The translations under genes were made by a program, and so were the position numbers. A DNA stretch of 64,000 bases from Paenibacillus albiflavus (lineage in GTDB: Bacteria > Bacillota > Bacilli > Paenibacillales > NBRC-103111), in contig NZ_SKFG01000010.1 in assembly GCF_004344915.1 (NCBI RefSeq), positions 1 through 64,000 on the forward strand, written 5' to 3'. This document shows positions 37,045 to 45,416 of the stretch, piece after piece (the first letter of the stretch is position 1; every line of letters starts with the position of its first letter). The notes under the pieces are model-generated. The model did no database searches. It was not told the origin of the DNA and saw nothing but the letters and a program-made list of their open reading frames with translations.

Positions 37045-37259
37045 AAACACAAAAAGCGCCCTTCGTCTGTTGGGACGAGGAGCGCTTATTAGTCTCGCGG
37101 TGCCACCCAATTTGGCTGAAGCAATAGAATGCTTAGCCCACTTTGGTTCTACTGTAACGGGTAGATCCCGTTCTACTTAGGGAACTTAAGTAAGTTCTGG
37201 TCGTAGATACTTCCGAGTTGGATGCTCTTCATTAGCATAATGTCGATGTGTAATTGTTG
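37045..37259 (-). promoter_or_regulatory. T-box riboswitch leader of serS
   Basis: The conserved T-box GGGTGGCACCGCGAGA (37092-37107, minus strand) is followed by a terminator stem AGCGCtCCTCGTCC / GACGAaGGGCGCT and TTTTTGTGTTTTT (37045-37085). The upstream leader contains several stems, including AACGGG...CCCGTT. Uncharged tRNA would stabilise the antiterminator. The specifier codon could not be identified with confidence; serine is inferred from the gene. Confidence 0.9.
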
Positions 37260-37265
37260 AAATTT

Positions 37266-37294
37266 ATTATATGACATCTAACATAAGAATACAA
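37266..37294 (-). promoter_or_regulatory. Sigma-A promoter of the serS T-box leader
   Basis: TTGTAT, 17 bp, TATAAT on the minus strand. It would start transcription near 37259 and give a leader of about 250 nt. Confidence 0.75.
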
Positions 37295-37343
37295 CCTGTT
37301 AATTCACACCAATAGAAATTAGCTCTTAACATGCTTCGATGTC

Positions 37344-38375
37344 TTAACGTTGCTGACCTTCGGCAAGCTTCATTAAGAATAACTCCAATCCTAGCACCTT
37401 ATCGATTTGCCCACTTTTCATTTGATAGTCAAGATCAGCAAGCATCGCGATTATCGTAGTCAAATAGCCTGCTTCAAAAGAACGAGCTTGTCCTTCTGCG
37501 ATCTTGACTGCATAAGGATGTAGTCCGATCTGTGAGGCAATCTGACTTTGTGAATAGCCTTGTTTCGTTAATTCCTTCACCTGCAGCATAATACGGAACT
37601 GTCTTGCGATCAGCATCATTATTTTAATCGGCTCTTCTTTGTGCTTAAGCAGCTCTTCAAGCAACAAAAATGCTCGTTCAATCCGAAGCTTGGCTACTTC
37701 TTCTACAAGCATAAAAACACTTTGTTCACTGCTACGCGCTACAAGCTTATCGATTAATTCAATCGTCGCCGTACCGCTATTCTGCAAATATAAGGACAGC
37801 TTCTCAATTTCAGTAGATAATTGCTGGAGATTAGCACCAATGTTCATAATCAACTGTTCAACTGCACCTGCTTCGAATGTGAAGCCTGCTTTAGTCGCTG
37901 CTTTAACAACCCAAGTATGCAATTCCTCTGGCCCAAGCAGTGGAAAAGGCACCAGGGCATCCAGCGCTTTAATCTTCTTGACGATGGTCTTGCGCTCATC
38001 CAGCTTCTCAGCATCAACTGTGAAAATAATGACCGAATATTCAGCAGGAGCTTTTAAATACTCCACCAGCTTATCTAAATCATGGTCAGCTTTGCCTGTG
38101 TCTTTGGCCCCTGTCAGAAACAAGGCATTATGAGCAAAAATCAGCTTATGCGGCACCATGAATGGAGGTGTCTCTGCATCTTCGATCACAGCTTCTATGC
38201 TCGTTTCTTTGAGATCAAATTTACTGATCGCAAACTCTTTATACTCAGGTTCAATTAATTGATCAGCTACGTAATCAATGAATTGCTGCATCAAATATTT
38301 CTCTTGTCCATAACAAACATATAGCGGAAGTAGATGACCTGCTCCCACATCTTTAGCTGCCTTGCGGTAATCCAT
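37344..38375 (-). CDS. holA: HolA, DNA polymerase III delta subunit
   Basis: Clamp-loader subunit that opens the beta sliding clamp. It shows the AAA+-like delta fold without a functional Walker A: YVCYGQEKYLMQQFIDYVAD at the N-terminus, VIIFTVDAEKLDERKTIVKKIK, then the all-helical C-terminal collar (IMMLIARQFRIMLQVKELTKQGYSQSQIA). 343 aa is typical of Bacilli. It lies downstream of the anti-sigma gene; in Bacillus it follows comEC directly. Confidence 0.93.
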   Translation of the reverse strand: MDYRKAAKDVGAGHLLPLYVCYGQEKYLMQQFIDYVADQLIEPEYKEFAISKFDLKETSIEAVIEDAETPPFMVPHKLIFAHNALFLTGAKDTGKADHDLDKLVEYLKAPAEYSVIIFTVDAEKLDERKTIVKKIKALDALVPFPLLGPEELHTWVVKAATKAGFTFEAGAVEQLIMNIGANLQQLSTEIEKLSLYLQNSGTATIELIDKLVARSSEQSVFMLVEEVAKLRIERAFLLLEELLKHKEEPIKIMMLIARQFRIMLQVKELTKQGYSQSQIASQIGLHPYAVKIAEGQARSFEAGYLTTIIAMLADLDYQMKSGQIDKVLGLELFLMKLAEGQQR

Positions 38376-38527
38376 AGGATTTTTTCACTCCTTATCAGCT
38401 CTATCTTACCAACGCAAAGGGGACTACGTCAAAACCTAATCAATAGGTAAGCCGTAGACCCCTCATGCGTTTGGAGCTCCGCAAACTGGATACCGATGTT
38501 GTTCAAAGAAGCATCTATTTAAACACT

Positions 38528-38593
38528 TGTATAAGGCTCTAGAAACCTTATACATAGCGATAGTAATGCTTCACACGGTTATCTTAACCGTGT
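38528..38593 (-). other. Two hairpins between the anti-sigma gene and holA
   Basis: TGTATAAGG/CCTTATACA (38528-38554) and ACACGGTTA/TAACCGTGT (38573-38593) are perfect stems in a 255-bp gap that otherwise shows nothing recognisable. The second is followed by CTTTGTT on the plus strand, the first by AGTGTTTAAAT on the minus strand, so they may act as weak terminators of the sigma operon. Confidence 0.55.
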
Positions 38594-38630
38594 CTTTGTT
38601 ACAACATATGCAGAACACTCTATTTGGTGC

Positions 38631-39752
38631 TTATTTAATTAATTGTTCTGTTTTGAGTACAACATCAATCACATATCCATGTACTTTCTGATTGTCGATC
38701 ACTTCATAATATAAGCGATTGTTCTCAACCCATACAATCGAGCTAATCTCTTCGGTATCAGACCACTGGCGAAGCGAGGTAAATACAAGCTCATTCTTCG
38801 CTGCTGTCGAAATCGTTAATTTGCCGTCCTTCACTTCAGCGACATACTCTGCATTCGCTGTTCTTAGATCGCGGTTGGCCAAATAATTCTCACCAGTCAC
38901 CTTAAAGGTCATCTGATGACCAATAAGACCTTTAGTTCCGGAGTCCTCACTCAAGCCTTCGTAAGTACCTGACTCCAAAGAGTCGATCGATTGCTCGCTC
39001 CCCCCATTTGAAGCATCGGATGGTTCTATTCCGCCATGAGAACCTTGTTCCTTTGGCGTTTCATTGACAGCTGATCTCTTGTCTGTCTGCGTGTTCTTAC
39101 TTTGATGCGTAAGAGCAGATACCTCAGGTTCTTTGGGGCTTGGAGCCGGCACTAGTCCATCATCTGGGTTAGTCCTGGTCGATGGCTTATCTAGCTTGTC
39201 TTCAACCGCTGAAGGTGAATCAGTCGCTGATTCTTGACCTCTTGTTGACATTGGGCTAGAAGCTTGGTTACTAGTCGTATCTGTAACAGGTGGCTCTGCA
39301 GCATCGCTTACAGGAGCTGAAAGACTATTAACTGTTTCTGGATTGAACGACGGTGTGCTGCCATTCATAATGAAGAACATGACAGCGCATGCTGCAATCG
39401 CAACTGAACCAGTAACTTTCCACGATATATTCGTAAAGAAACGACGTGTTCGCGTATTATTGTAAGGCTGATCAGCAGAATCTGTATGAACGATAGCAGC
39501 ACTTTCTTCACGTTCACTCTGCTGCTGACGATCGATCTCCGCTAACTTAGGCAATATCGTATCAACGACACTGTATCTAGGCTTTACTTCTGGCAGCTGT
39601 TCCAGTTCAGCAGATAGGAGCTTAAGCTTCTTAAACGTTGAAGCACATTGTCCGCATGTACGAACATGAGTCACCAACTGAAGCTCTTCTTCCTCTGTTA
39701 AATCATGGTCAACGTACCTCTGCATCAGCTCTATCATTAGCTTACAATTCAT
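38631..39752 (-). CDS. Membrane anti-sigma factor with zinc-binding (ZAS) domain
   Basis: Predicted regulator that holds the upstream ECF sigma factor inactive. The N-terminal zf-HC2/ZAS module has H29-x3-C33-x2-C36 (HVRTCGQC). One membrane helix follows at about 113-130, then a long Ser/Pro/Thr/Glu-rich extracytoplasmic linker (about 135-260) and a C-terminal beta-rich domain (about 270-373) that may sense a signal. The start overlaps the sigma stop (TAATG). The target regulon and the signal are not known. Confidence 0.88.
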   Translation of the reverse strand: MNCKLMIELMQRYVDHDLTEEEELQLVTHVRTCGQCASTFKKLKLLSAELEQLPEVKPRYSVVDTILPKLAEIDRQQQSEREESAAIVHTDSADQPYNNTRTRRFFTNISWKVTGSVAIAACAVMFFIMNGSTPSFNPETVNSLSAPVSDAAEPPVTDTTSNQASSPMSTRGQESATDSPSAVEDKLDKPSTRTNPDDGLVPAPSPKEPEVSALTHQSKNTQTDKRSAVNETPKEQGSHGGIEPSDASNGGSEQSIDSLESGTYEGLSEDSGTKGLIGHQMTFKVTGENYLANRDLRTANAEYVAEVKDGKLTISTAAKNELVFTSLRQWSDTEEISSIVWVENNRLYYEVIDNQKVHGYVIDVVLKTEQLIK

Positions 39753-40297
39753 TACCGAACACCTCCTTTCTGATATTCTTGCAGAAGACTTTGAAGTTGC
39801 TGCCTTGCCCTGAATAAATACGATTTGACCGTATTAAGCGGCAGGCCTAGGCTTTCAGCAATTTCGTTATAGGAAAAATCCTGCAAATATCGGAGTACAA
39901 TCACAGTACGATGATGCTCTGGGAGCTTATCTATAGCTTCTCGAACGTCTTTTGCTAAGTACATCGTCATAACCTCTTCTTCCACATCCTGGTTGTAAGT
40001 TAAGTAGGGATCACTTTCTTCGATGGAAATAGTCGGTTTATTTTTACGAAACTTGTCGATACAAATGTTGGTCACAATACGCTGTACCCAGGTTTTAAAA
40101 AGCGCTTTCTCCTCATATGAGCCGATCTTGGTATAAATACGTATAAGTGCTTCCTGTGTAGCATCGAGTGCATCCTGCTCATTATTCAGCACATAATAAG
40201 CAGTACGGTAGACATGAGTTTCGATATCTCGCAACAGGGTTATAAGAGCCTCACGATCTCCTGATTGTGCCGCTCTTACTAATTCCGCCGCAACCAC
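39752..40297 (-). CDS. ECF-family RNA polymerase sigma factor
   Basis: 181-aa sigma-70 family factor with region 2 (YVLNNEQDALDATQEALIRIY, TWVQRIVTNICIDKFRK) and region 4 (LPEHHRTVIVLRYLQDFSYNEIAESLGLPLNTVKSYLFRARQQL) and no region 1 or 3, hence an ECF factor of the sigma-W/sigma-X style. The start is GTG at 40297 with a purine-rich GGGGGAGAG upstream. It overlaps the anti-sigma gene by one base. An ECF-type promoter directly upstream suggests that it activates its own operon. Confidence 0.92.
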   Translation of the reverse strand: MVAAELVRAAQSGDREALITLLRDIETHVYRTAYYVLNNEQDALDATQEALIRIYTKIGSYEEKALFKTWVQRIVTNICIDKFRKNKPTISIEESDPYLTYNQDVEEEVMTMYLAKDVREAIDKLPEHHRTVIVLRYLQDFSYNEIAESLGLPLNTVKSYLFRARQQLQSLLQEYQKGGVR

Positions 40298-40328
40298 TAG
40301 GGACTCTCCCCCTCTCCCGTTATCCTTA

Positions 40329-40356
40329 TAGACGGACTTTCCTTCTAAAAGGTTGC
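40329..40356 (-). promoter_or_regulatory. ECF-type autoregulatory promoter
   Basis: GCAACC (-35 with the AAC core, 40351-40356), 16 bp, CGTCTA (-10, 40329-40334) on the minus strand. AAC...CGTC with 16-17 bp spacing is the standard ECF promoter form. It lies 32 bp before the sigma start codon. Confidence 0.7.
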
Positions 40357-40447
40357 TAAGTTAAATTAATTTATGTATCTTTCCTTTTGTAGGATAGCAA
40401 AAAAAACGATAAACCACAAAAAAATATGAGCAGTTCGCCCTTTTTTG

Positions 40448-42961
40448 CTAATTATTACTAATTAGTTTGGCTTTCCACTCTATTGTACCATGTTTAACGA
40501 TGCTCTGTATTTCTCCATATAAATCAGTGCGCAAAATTTGCGTATTCGCTGCCTCAAGCTTCTCTAAAGTTGTCGCAGATGGATGTTTATATATATTATT
40601 AACCCCAACCGAAATAACTCCTACCTGAGGTTGCCACCATTTGAGCCATTCAGGTGAAGTAGAAGTTTTAGACCCATGATGGGCAACTTTAAGAACATCG
40701 ATTGCTACCTTGGGCAAAGCGACATCCGCAAGCAATTCTTTTTCTGAAGGTGCTTCCATATCCCCTGTAAAAAGAAAATGCATTCCGTCCATCTCTAGCA
40801 AGAAAACGACGGAGCTATTATTCTGGTTTTTCTCCATTCGTATGCCTGTTGTTGGCATGTCGGGTAATAGAATATGAATCTTTGTTTTATCATCTATTAC
40901 ATATTGTTGACCTTTACTAGCAGCAAGCATAGGGATTTGCTTGTTAAGTACATTGCCAAATAAAGCTGTGTTGCTCGCATTCTGCTTTAAAGTCCCATTG
41001 AACAAAAAGCTGCGTACAGGGATCTGATTAATGATCGCTTTGAGCCCTCCACTATGATCTTCATCCTGATGAGTCAGAATGAGCAGATCGATTTGATGAA
41101 CACCACGCTTCTTGAGCAGAGGGACGACAAGCTTACGACCAACCTCATACGGATCATTGCGTGCTCGCCACCCATCTCCTTCCTTCGTAAATCGCACAGT
41201 TCCTCCTCCATCGACCATGATGTGCTTACCTGAAGGCGTACGTATTAGAATCGCATCCCCCTGCCCAACATCAATAAATTGCACAGAACCATAACTGCTC
41301 CATCTGTCAGGTGTATATCCCACATACAGCAACATGGCAAAACAGAGCAGAGCTAGTGCAGCGCCACATTTGGCTAATAAGACATAATGATTAGCCCTGC
41401 CAACCGTCAGTACAGCAACTCCAGGATCTAAACCTCTACTGTAGGTTCGGATTGCCTGAGCAAAAATATAAATCAGCATGAGCAGTCCAAAGTAAATGCC
41501 TATCCACATCAGATTCGGTGAAGGCCATATTAATTGCCCCTTCCAAACTTGCATAAAATCCATCACAAAGAAGCAGCCCGCATTTACCCAGCCAACCACT
41601 TCTCCAATCCATTGACCTGCTGTTACCCAAATAAAGTCAACTAGCAGGGCTAATAGACCAACTGGATATACAATCATCGAGAAAACGGGGATAAGCAGCA
41701 TATTCGCAATAGGCGACAATAATGAAAATTGGTTAAAATAGTAAATGGATAATGGAAAGGAAACTAACGTAGAGACAAGATTGACGGATATTGAACTTGT
41801 TATCCAGGGTTTCATCGTTGGCAGCAATTCGTTAACGCGAGGAACACCCCAAATCAAGCCAGCCGTTACGATAAAAGAGAGTTGGAACGATATATTGTGA
41901 ATATAGTAAGGCTCCCATACAAGTAAGCCTATAGCAACCAGACAAAGGATATACAACGTATCTTTGCCCCATCTTTGGCGAGTTGCCCATAATGCAATCA
42001 TAGCCATTGCTCCAGCACGGATAACGGATGGAGAGGCACCTGTCAGCAGAACGTACAAGGGCAACAAGCACATGGAGACGAGCAAATAGGTCTCGCGAGT
42101 CAGTCTTAGGCGCTTCATGATCCACATCAAAGCGCCGATAAAAACCGTCACATGAAGACCACTGATGGCGATAATGTGTGTAAGCCCGAGCGCGGAGAAC
42201 TGATCGAAGAGCTCAGGGTCCATCTCATCTCTCATGCCGATGAGAATGCCTTTCATGAATGGGGCGTAATCCGCAGGAAAGACCCGATCGATGCGCGATG
42301 ATAGCGCATCGCGAAGCTCATCCGTCCAGCGCAGCAGCTGGACGGGGCGCAGCTGCCAAGGAATCGACTCCTGCTTCGCGGTGTCGATTCCTTTGGCTGA
42401 GAGCAGCAAGTGAATACGCTGCTCGTGCAAGTATCGGCGGTAATCGAAACCGCCGAAGTTGCGTGCCGCTGAAGGGCGCTCCAAAGTCGCCTTCAGCGTT
42501 AAGCTATCCCCGCGTTGCCAGCCGCGGGCAACGTCCTGCTCAGATTGCTTCTGCAATTTCAGTGAGATTTGCATCTTCTCACTTAATGTCTGCATGCCTT
42601 CGCCAGCAGCAGGTAATAGATGCTCTACCTGGAGAACAAAGGAAACGCGATCCCCATCAACCGCAACGGGTGAGGCAATCATCCCTTGCACAACAACCTC
42701 TTGATCGATCCAGCCGTTAATTATAGCTAACTGCTCCATATCGGATGTATTCGCCTTATCATTTGCCTGATAGTAACCCATTGCAACAATAACTACTAGA
42801 ACAAGACCTATTATCGATCGTTTCGGTATTCGAAGAATATATACAAGAACTATACATAAGGCTGCTATAGCTGAAGTAATGTAATTGAACCAGCTTAGCT
42901 GCAAATAAATCTGAATGCCATATCCCAATACCCAAGCAGCAGCAATCCATACCAGATTCAT
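40448..42961 (-). CDS. comEC: ComEC, DNA uptake channel
   Basis: Polytopic membrane protein that passes transforming DNA into the cytoplasm. It has N-terminal membrane helices and an OB-like DUF4131 region, the Competence domain (LTHIIAISGLHVTVFIGAL, about 265-285) and a C-terminal metallo-beta-lactamase domain with LTHQDEDHSGG and KVAHHGSKTSTSPEW. 837 aa from the ATG at 42961, chosen for GGGGAGGAG 8 bp upstream. A stretch in the first third (about 42240-42540) is clearly GC-richer than the rest. A terminator separates it from comEB. Confidence 0.95.
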   Translation of the reverse strand: MNLVWIAAAWVLGYGIQIYLQLSWFNYITSAIAALCIVLVYILRIPKRSIIGLVLVVIVAMGYYQANDKANTSDMEQLAIINGWIDQEVVVQGMIASPVAVDGDRVSFVLQVEHLLPAAGEGMQTLSEKMQISLKLQKQSEQDVARGWQRGDSLTLKATLERPSAARNFGGFDYRRYLHEQRIHLLLSAKGIDTAKQESIPWQLRPVQLLRWTDELRDALSSRIDRVFPADYAPFMKGILIGMRDEMDPELFDQFSALGLTHIIAISGLHVTVFIGALMWIMKRLRLTRETYLLVSMCLLPLYVLLTGASPSVIRAGAMAMIALWATRQRWGKDTLYILCLVAIGLLVWEPYYIHNISFQLSFIVTAGLIWGVPRVNELLPTMKPWITSSISVNLVSTLVSFPLSIYYFNQFSLLSPIANMLLIPVFSMIVYPVGLLALLVDFIWVTAGQWIGEVVGWVNAGCFFVMDFMQVWKGQLIWPSPNLMWIGIYFGLLMLIYIFAQAIRTYSRGLDPGVAVLTVGRANHYVLLAKCGAALALLCFAMLLYVGYTPDRWSSYGSVQFIDVGQGDAILIRTPSGKHIMVDGGGTVRFTKEGDGWRARNDPYEVGRKLVVPLLKKRGVHQIDLLILTHQDEDHSGGLKAIINQIPVRSFLFNGTLKQNASNTALFGNVLNKQIPMLAASKGQQYVIDDKTKIHILLPDMPTTGIRMEKNQNNSSVVFLLEMDGMHFLFTGDMEAPSEKELLADVALPKVAIDVLKVAHHGSKTSTSPEWLKWWQPQVGVISVGVNNIYKHPSATTLEKLEAANTQILRTDLYGEIQSIVKHGTIEWKAKLISNN

Positions 42962-43001
42962 ACCTATTACTCCTCCCCTATTCTTACTCCCAAGCGACAA
43001 A

Positions 43002-43055
43002 CAAAAAACACCTCGCTTACGAGCCGCCAATCACTGGCAAGGTCGTAAACGAGGT
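43002..43055 (-). terminator. Terminator between comEB and comEC
   Basis: Long stem ACCTCGtTTACGA...GCCA / TGGC...TCGTAAgCGAGGT (43010-43055) followed by GTTTTTTGT on the minus strand. It is only about 30 bp past comEB and directly before the comEC Shine-Dalgarno. Confidence 0.92.
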
Positions 43056-43086
43056 GCTTCCTCACATACTATATTCATCGTAATGA

Positions 43087-43602
43087 TTAATTCGTAACAT
43101 CCATAACAGTGCCTACTGGTGGTTCATAGGCAGTAATTTGTCTGAACTTTATCCCGCGCATGCTCATCAGATTCGTTACCTTGTCGCTATCTTTCGGATA
43201 ACCGCGATGATACACGATCTCGATGACGCCTGAGTTGGCAAGCATGTTCGCACATGTCCAACAAGGCTGATCAGTTACATAAACAACAGAACCTTCTCGA
43301 TCATCTCTGTCTGTGAATAGCAGCAGATTCTGCTCGGCATGGATCGTGCGAATGCAGCGCTGCTTGCGATTCATCTGTTCTGTGCCATCCTCTGTGATAT
43401 GTACCTCATATTCCTCTACGAGCATACATCCTGCTTCCGTACAATCTGGCACCCCCATCGGCGCTCCATTATAAGCGGTACCAAGCAGTTTCTTCCCTTT
43501 GACGAGAACAGCCCCTACACGCCTTCTATTGCATTGTGAACGTGTGGCTGCCATATAGGCAATATCCATGAAATATGTGTCCCAATTCTTGCGAGCTGTC
43601 AT
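43087..43602 (-). CDS. comEB: ComEB, dCMP deaminase-type protein
   Basis: Zinc-dependent deoxycytidylate deaminase family. The zinc motifs are present: HAEQN near residue 96 and PCWTC near residue 118 (CWTCANMLANSGV). 171 aa is normal. ComEB sits in the comE operon of Bacillus but is dispensable for transformation there; its likely task is dUMP supply. Shine-Dalgarno AGGTGAT. It is separated from comEA by 292 bp that hold a fold-back element. Confidence 0.94.
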   Translation of the reverse strand: MTARKNWDTYFMDIAYMAATRSQCNRRRVGAVLVKGKKLLGTAYNGAPMGVPDCTEAGCMLVEEYEVHITEDGTEQMNRKQRCIRTIHAEQNLLLFTDRDDREGSVVYVTDQPCWTCANMLANSGVIEIVYHRGYPKDSDKVTNLMSMRGIKFRQITAYEPPVGTVMDVTN

Positions 43603-43683
43603 AACTTATCACCTATCCTATCTCGTATCTTAATTAATGGCTCAACACTAAGATTAGTTTTTAACATCTGGTAGTGCCGCTGC

Positions 43684-43804
43684 GAGGACGGATCATTCTT
43701 ACGATCGCTGTTGTCACCAAATTTCTTGATCTGATAAGCCATTAGAGGGTAGAAATTCGCTGACAAAGGCGAACGCTAACGCTTCTCCAGAACGATCCGT
43801 CCTC
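43684..43804. repeat. Fold-back repeat element, copy A
   Basis: A 121-bp element with 16-bp terminal inverted repeats GAGGACGGATCATTCT and AGAACGATCCGTCCTC (one mismatch). Inner inverted segments (TTGTCAcCaAATTTCT / AGAAATTcGcTGACAA) would fold the whole unit into one long hairpin. Copy B at 52139-52261 has the same layout and about 80% identity by eye, including an identical GCTTCTCCAGAACGAT. It has no coding capacity. The rest of the 292-bp gap (43603-43894) shows nothing else. Confidence 0.88.
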
Positions 43805-43894
43805 TCCGCTCCATTCGCTATTTTGTCTAGCACTGATTATTGTTCTGAGCCTTATTTATTCTCTCATATTTAGCTGTAGGTTGAAAGCATAAGG

Positions 43895-44503
43895 TTATTT
43901 GGAGGATGAGGATACATAGACACTTGAACGCAGCTTCTCGAAAATTTTGGGTCCAATCCCTTTCACATTCATTAAATCTTCGATAGAACTGAATCCTGAC
44001 TTCTTCTCGCGGTACTTAATAATTTCCTTTGCTTTGCTCGGACCTATACCCGGGAGTGTAACTAACTGTTCTGCTGACGCCGTGTTCAAATCTACTTTGT
44101 CCGAGTCCATGTTAGTGGTGCTGCTTGACTTTGAGCCTACATTTTCTGCAGGAGCTGGCGCCGCGCCAGGTAAGGAGTTGCCACCTGAATTCGCTCCAGC
44201 CGTCTCACCTGGACTGGCCTCAGATGCAGCAGTCTCATTAACTGATGAATTGGATGACGCGCTTGCCGCTGGATCAGGCGTAGCGCTCGATGTGGAGGTT
44301 GAAGCCGCCTGTTTCGAGTTTCCCCCTCCATTTTTAACATTAGACTGCTCACTGAGCAATTGTTCCATCGATTCGTTAAGAAGCGTAATATTCCCCCCAA
44401 TTGGTGTTGTTCGGCTAAAAATGACCATCAATAGGACAACAAGTCCCAAAATCACTCCTGTCATGATCAGATAGAGAACCAGCCTGTTGTTTATTCGTAA
44501 CAA
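43895..44503 (-). CDS. comEA: ComEA, competence DNA receptor
   Basis: Membrane-anchored double-strand DNA-binding protein of the competence system. It has an N-terminal membrane helix (about 8-28), a flexible Ser/Ala/Gly/Pro-rich linker, and a C-terminal double helix-hairpin-helix (DLNTASAEQLVTLPGIGPSKA, then FSSIEDLMNVKGIGPKIFEKL). An AGGAGG lies only 1 nt from the ATG at 44509 but 7 nt from an in-frame TTG at 44503, so I start at the TTG; the ATG adds two residues. It is divergent from comER, as in Bacillus. Confidence 0.9.
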   Translation of the reverse strand: MLRINNRLVLYLIMTGVILGLVVLLMVIFSRTTPIGGNITLLNESMEQLLSEQSNVKNGGGNSKQAASTSTSSATPDPAASASSNSSVNETAASEASPGETAGANSGGNSLPGAAPAPAENVGSKSSSTTNMDSDKVDLNTASAEQLVTLPGIGPSKAKEIIKYREKKSGFSSIEDLMNVKGIGPKIFEKLRSSVYVSSSSK

Positions 44504-44596
44504 AGACATTCCTCCTAATTATTCCATTTTTATAAAGCATGATGGCATCCTCTCTTTCATATACATTAATGAATGTTCCTGAAGCAGGAGGCGATC

Positions 44597-45415
44597 ATGA
44601 TGAAAATAGGATTCATCGGAACGGGTAGTATGGGCAGCATCTTGATCGATGCGTTCATTCATTCGGGTGCGCTATTACCTACAGATATGGTCATAAGCAA
44701 CCGTACGATTGATAAAGCTAAACAGCTAGCTGATAAACATACAGGCCTCGAAGTGGCAAAATCCAACATTGAGGTTATGCTTAAATGTGATCTTATCTTT
44801 CTATGTGTAAAACCGAAGGAATATAAAAATGTAATCGACGAGATTCGGACAATCTCACTCGATTCCCAAATTATCGTCTCCATTACATCAGCCGTATTGA
44901 TTGAACATCTGGAAGAATGGCTGCCATGTAAAATTGCAAAAGTAATCCCAAGTATAACGAACTATGTACGAAGTGGTGCGACCTTGTGTATGTATAGTGA
45001 ACGAATGCTGGAAGAGGATGTGCGAGTAATTGAAGACTTGCTTGCTTATATTTCCAAGCCGTTAAGAGTAGATGAGGCATATACGAGAATATGTTCAGAT
45101 ATATCGAGCTGTGGGCCAGCGTTTATGGCTTTTTTCCTGCAAAAATTTATTGATGCTGCCATTCTGAAAACAGGTATTTCAAGAGAGCTAGCGACTGAAC
45201 TTGCATCTGAAATGCTATATGGAACGGGTATGCTGCTTACTTCTGGCGGAATGGATCCGACCACACTACAGCAAAAAGTGTCTGTACCTGGAGGTATTAC
45301 AGCTGAAGGATTAAGCATGATGGAGAACGAGCTGGACGGAATGTTCATCGAGCTCGTTCATACCACTCACGCTAAATACGAGGAAGAATTAGCTAAGGTG
45401 AAATCCTTATTTTAA
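44597..45415 (+). CDS. comER: ComER, pyrroline-5-carboxylate reductase-like protein
   Basis: NAD(P)-binding protein of the P5C reductase family. It has the Rossmann GTGSMGS motif (GFIGTGSMGSILI) and the C-terminal dimerisation helices with SCGPAFMAFFL and VSVPGGITAEG. The divergent position next to comEA, and the family, identify ComER. It is not needed for DNA uptake in B. subtilis and has been linked to sporulation and biofilm timing. AGGAGG precedes the paired ATGs at 44597/44600. Its stop lies 1 bp from the stop of convergent leuS. Confidence 0.88.
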   Translation: MMKIGFIGTGSMGSILIDAFIHSGALLPTDMVISNRTIDKAKQLADKHTGLEVAKSNIEVMLKCDLIFLCVKPKEYKNVIDEIRTISLDSQIIVSITSAVLIEHLEEWLPCKIAKVIPSITNYVRSGATLCMYSERMLEEDVRVIEDLLAYISKPLRVDEAYTRICSDISSCGPAFMAFFLQKFIDAAILKTGISRELATELASEMLYGTGMLLTSGGMDPTTLQQKVSVPGGITAEGLSMMENELDGMFIELVHTTHAKYEEELAKVKSLF

Positions 45416-45416
45416 A

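Noticed and set aside
37100-37259. Exact serine specifier codon of the serS T-box
   Set aside because: Stem I could not be folded reliably by eye, so no codon is claimed.
40357-40447. Terminator of comEC
   Set aside because: There are A- and T-rich runs and a possible TAGC...GCTA pairing, but no compact stem followed by a T tract.
43603-43894. Small RNA or short protein gene between comEB and comEA
   Set aside because: The sequence is explained by the fold-back element; no promoter or coding frame was found.
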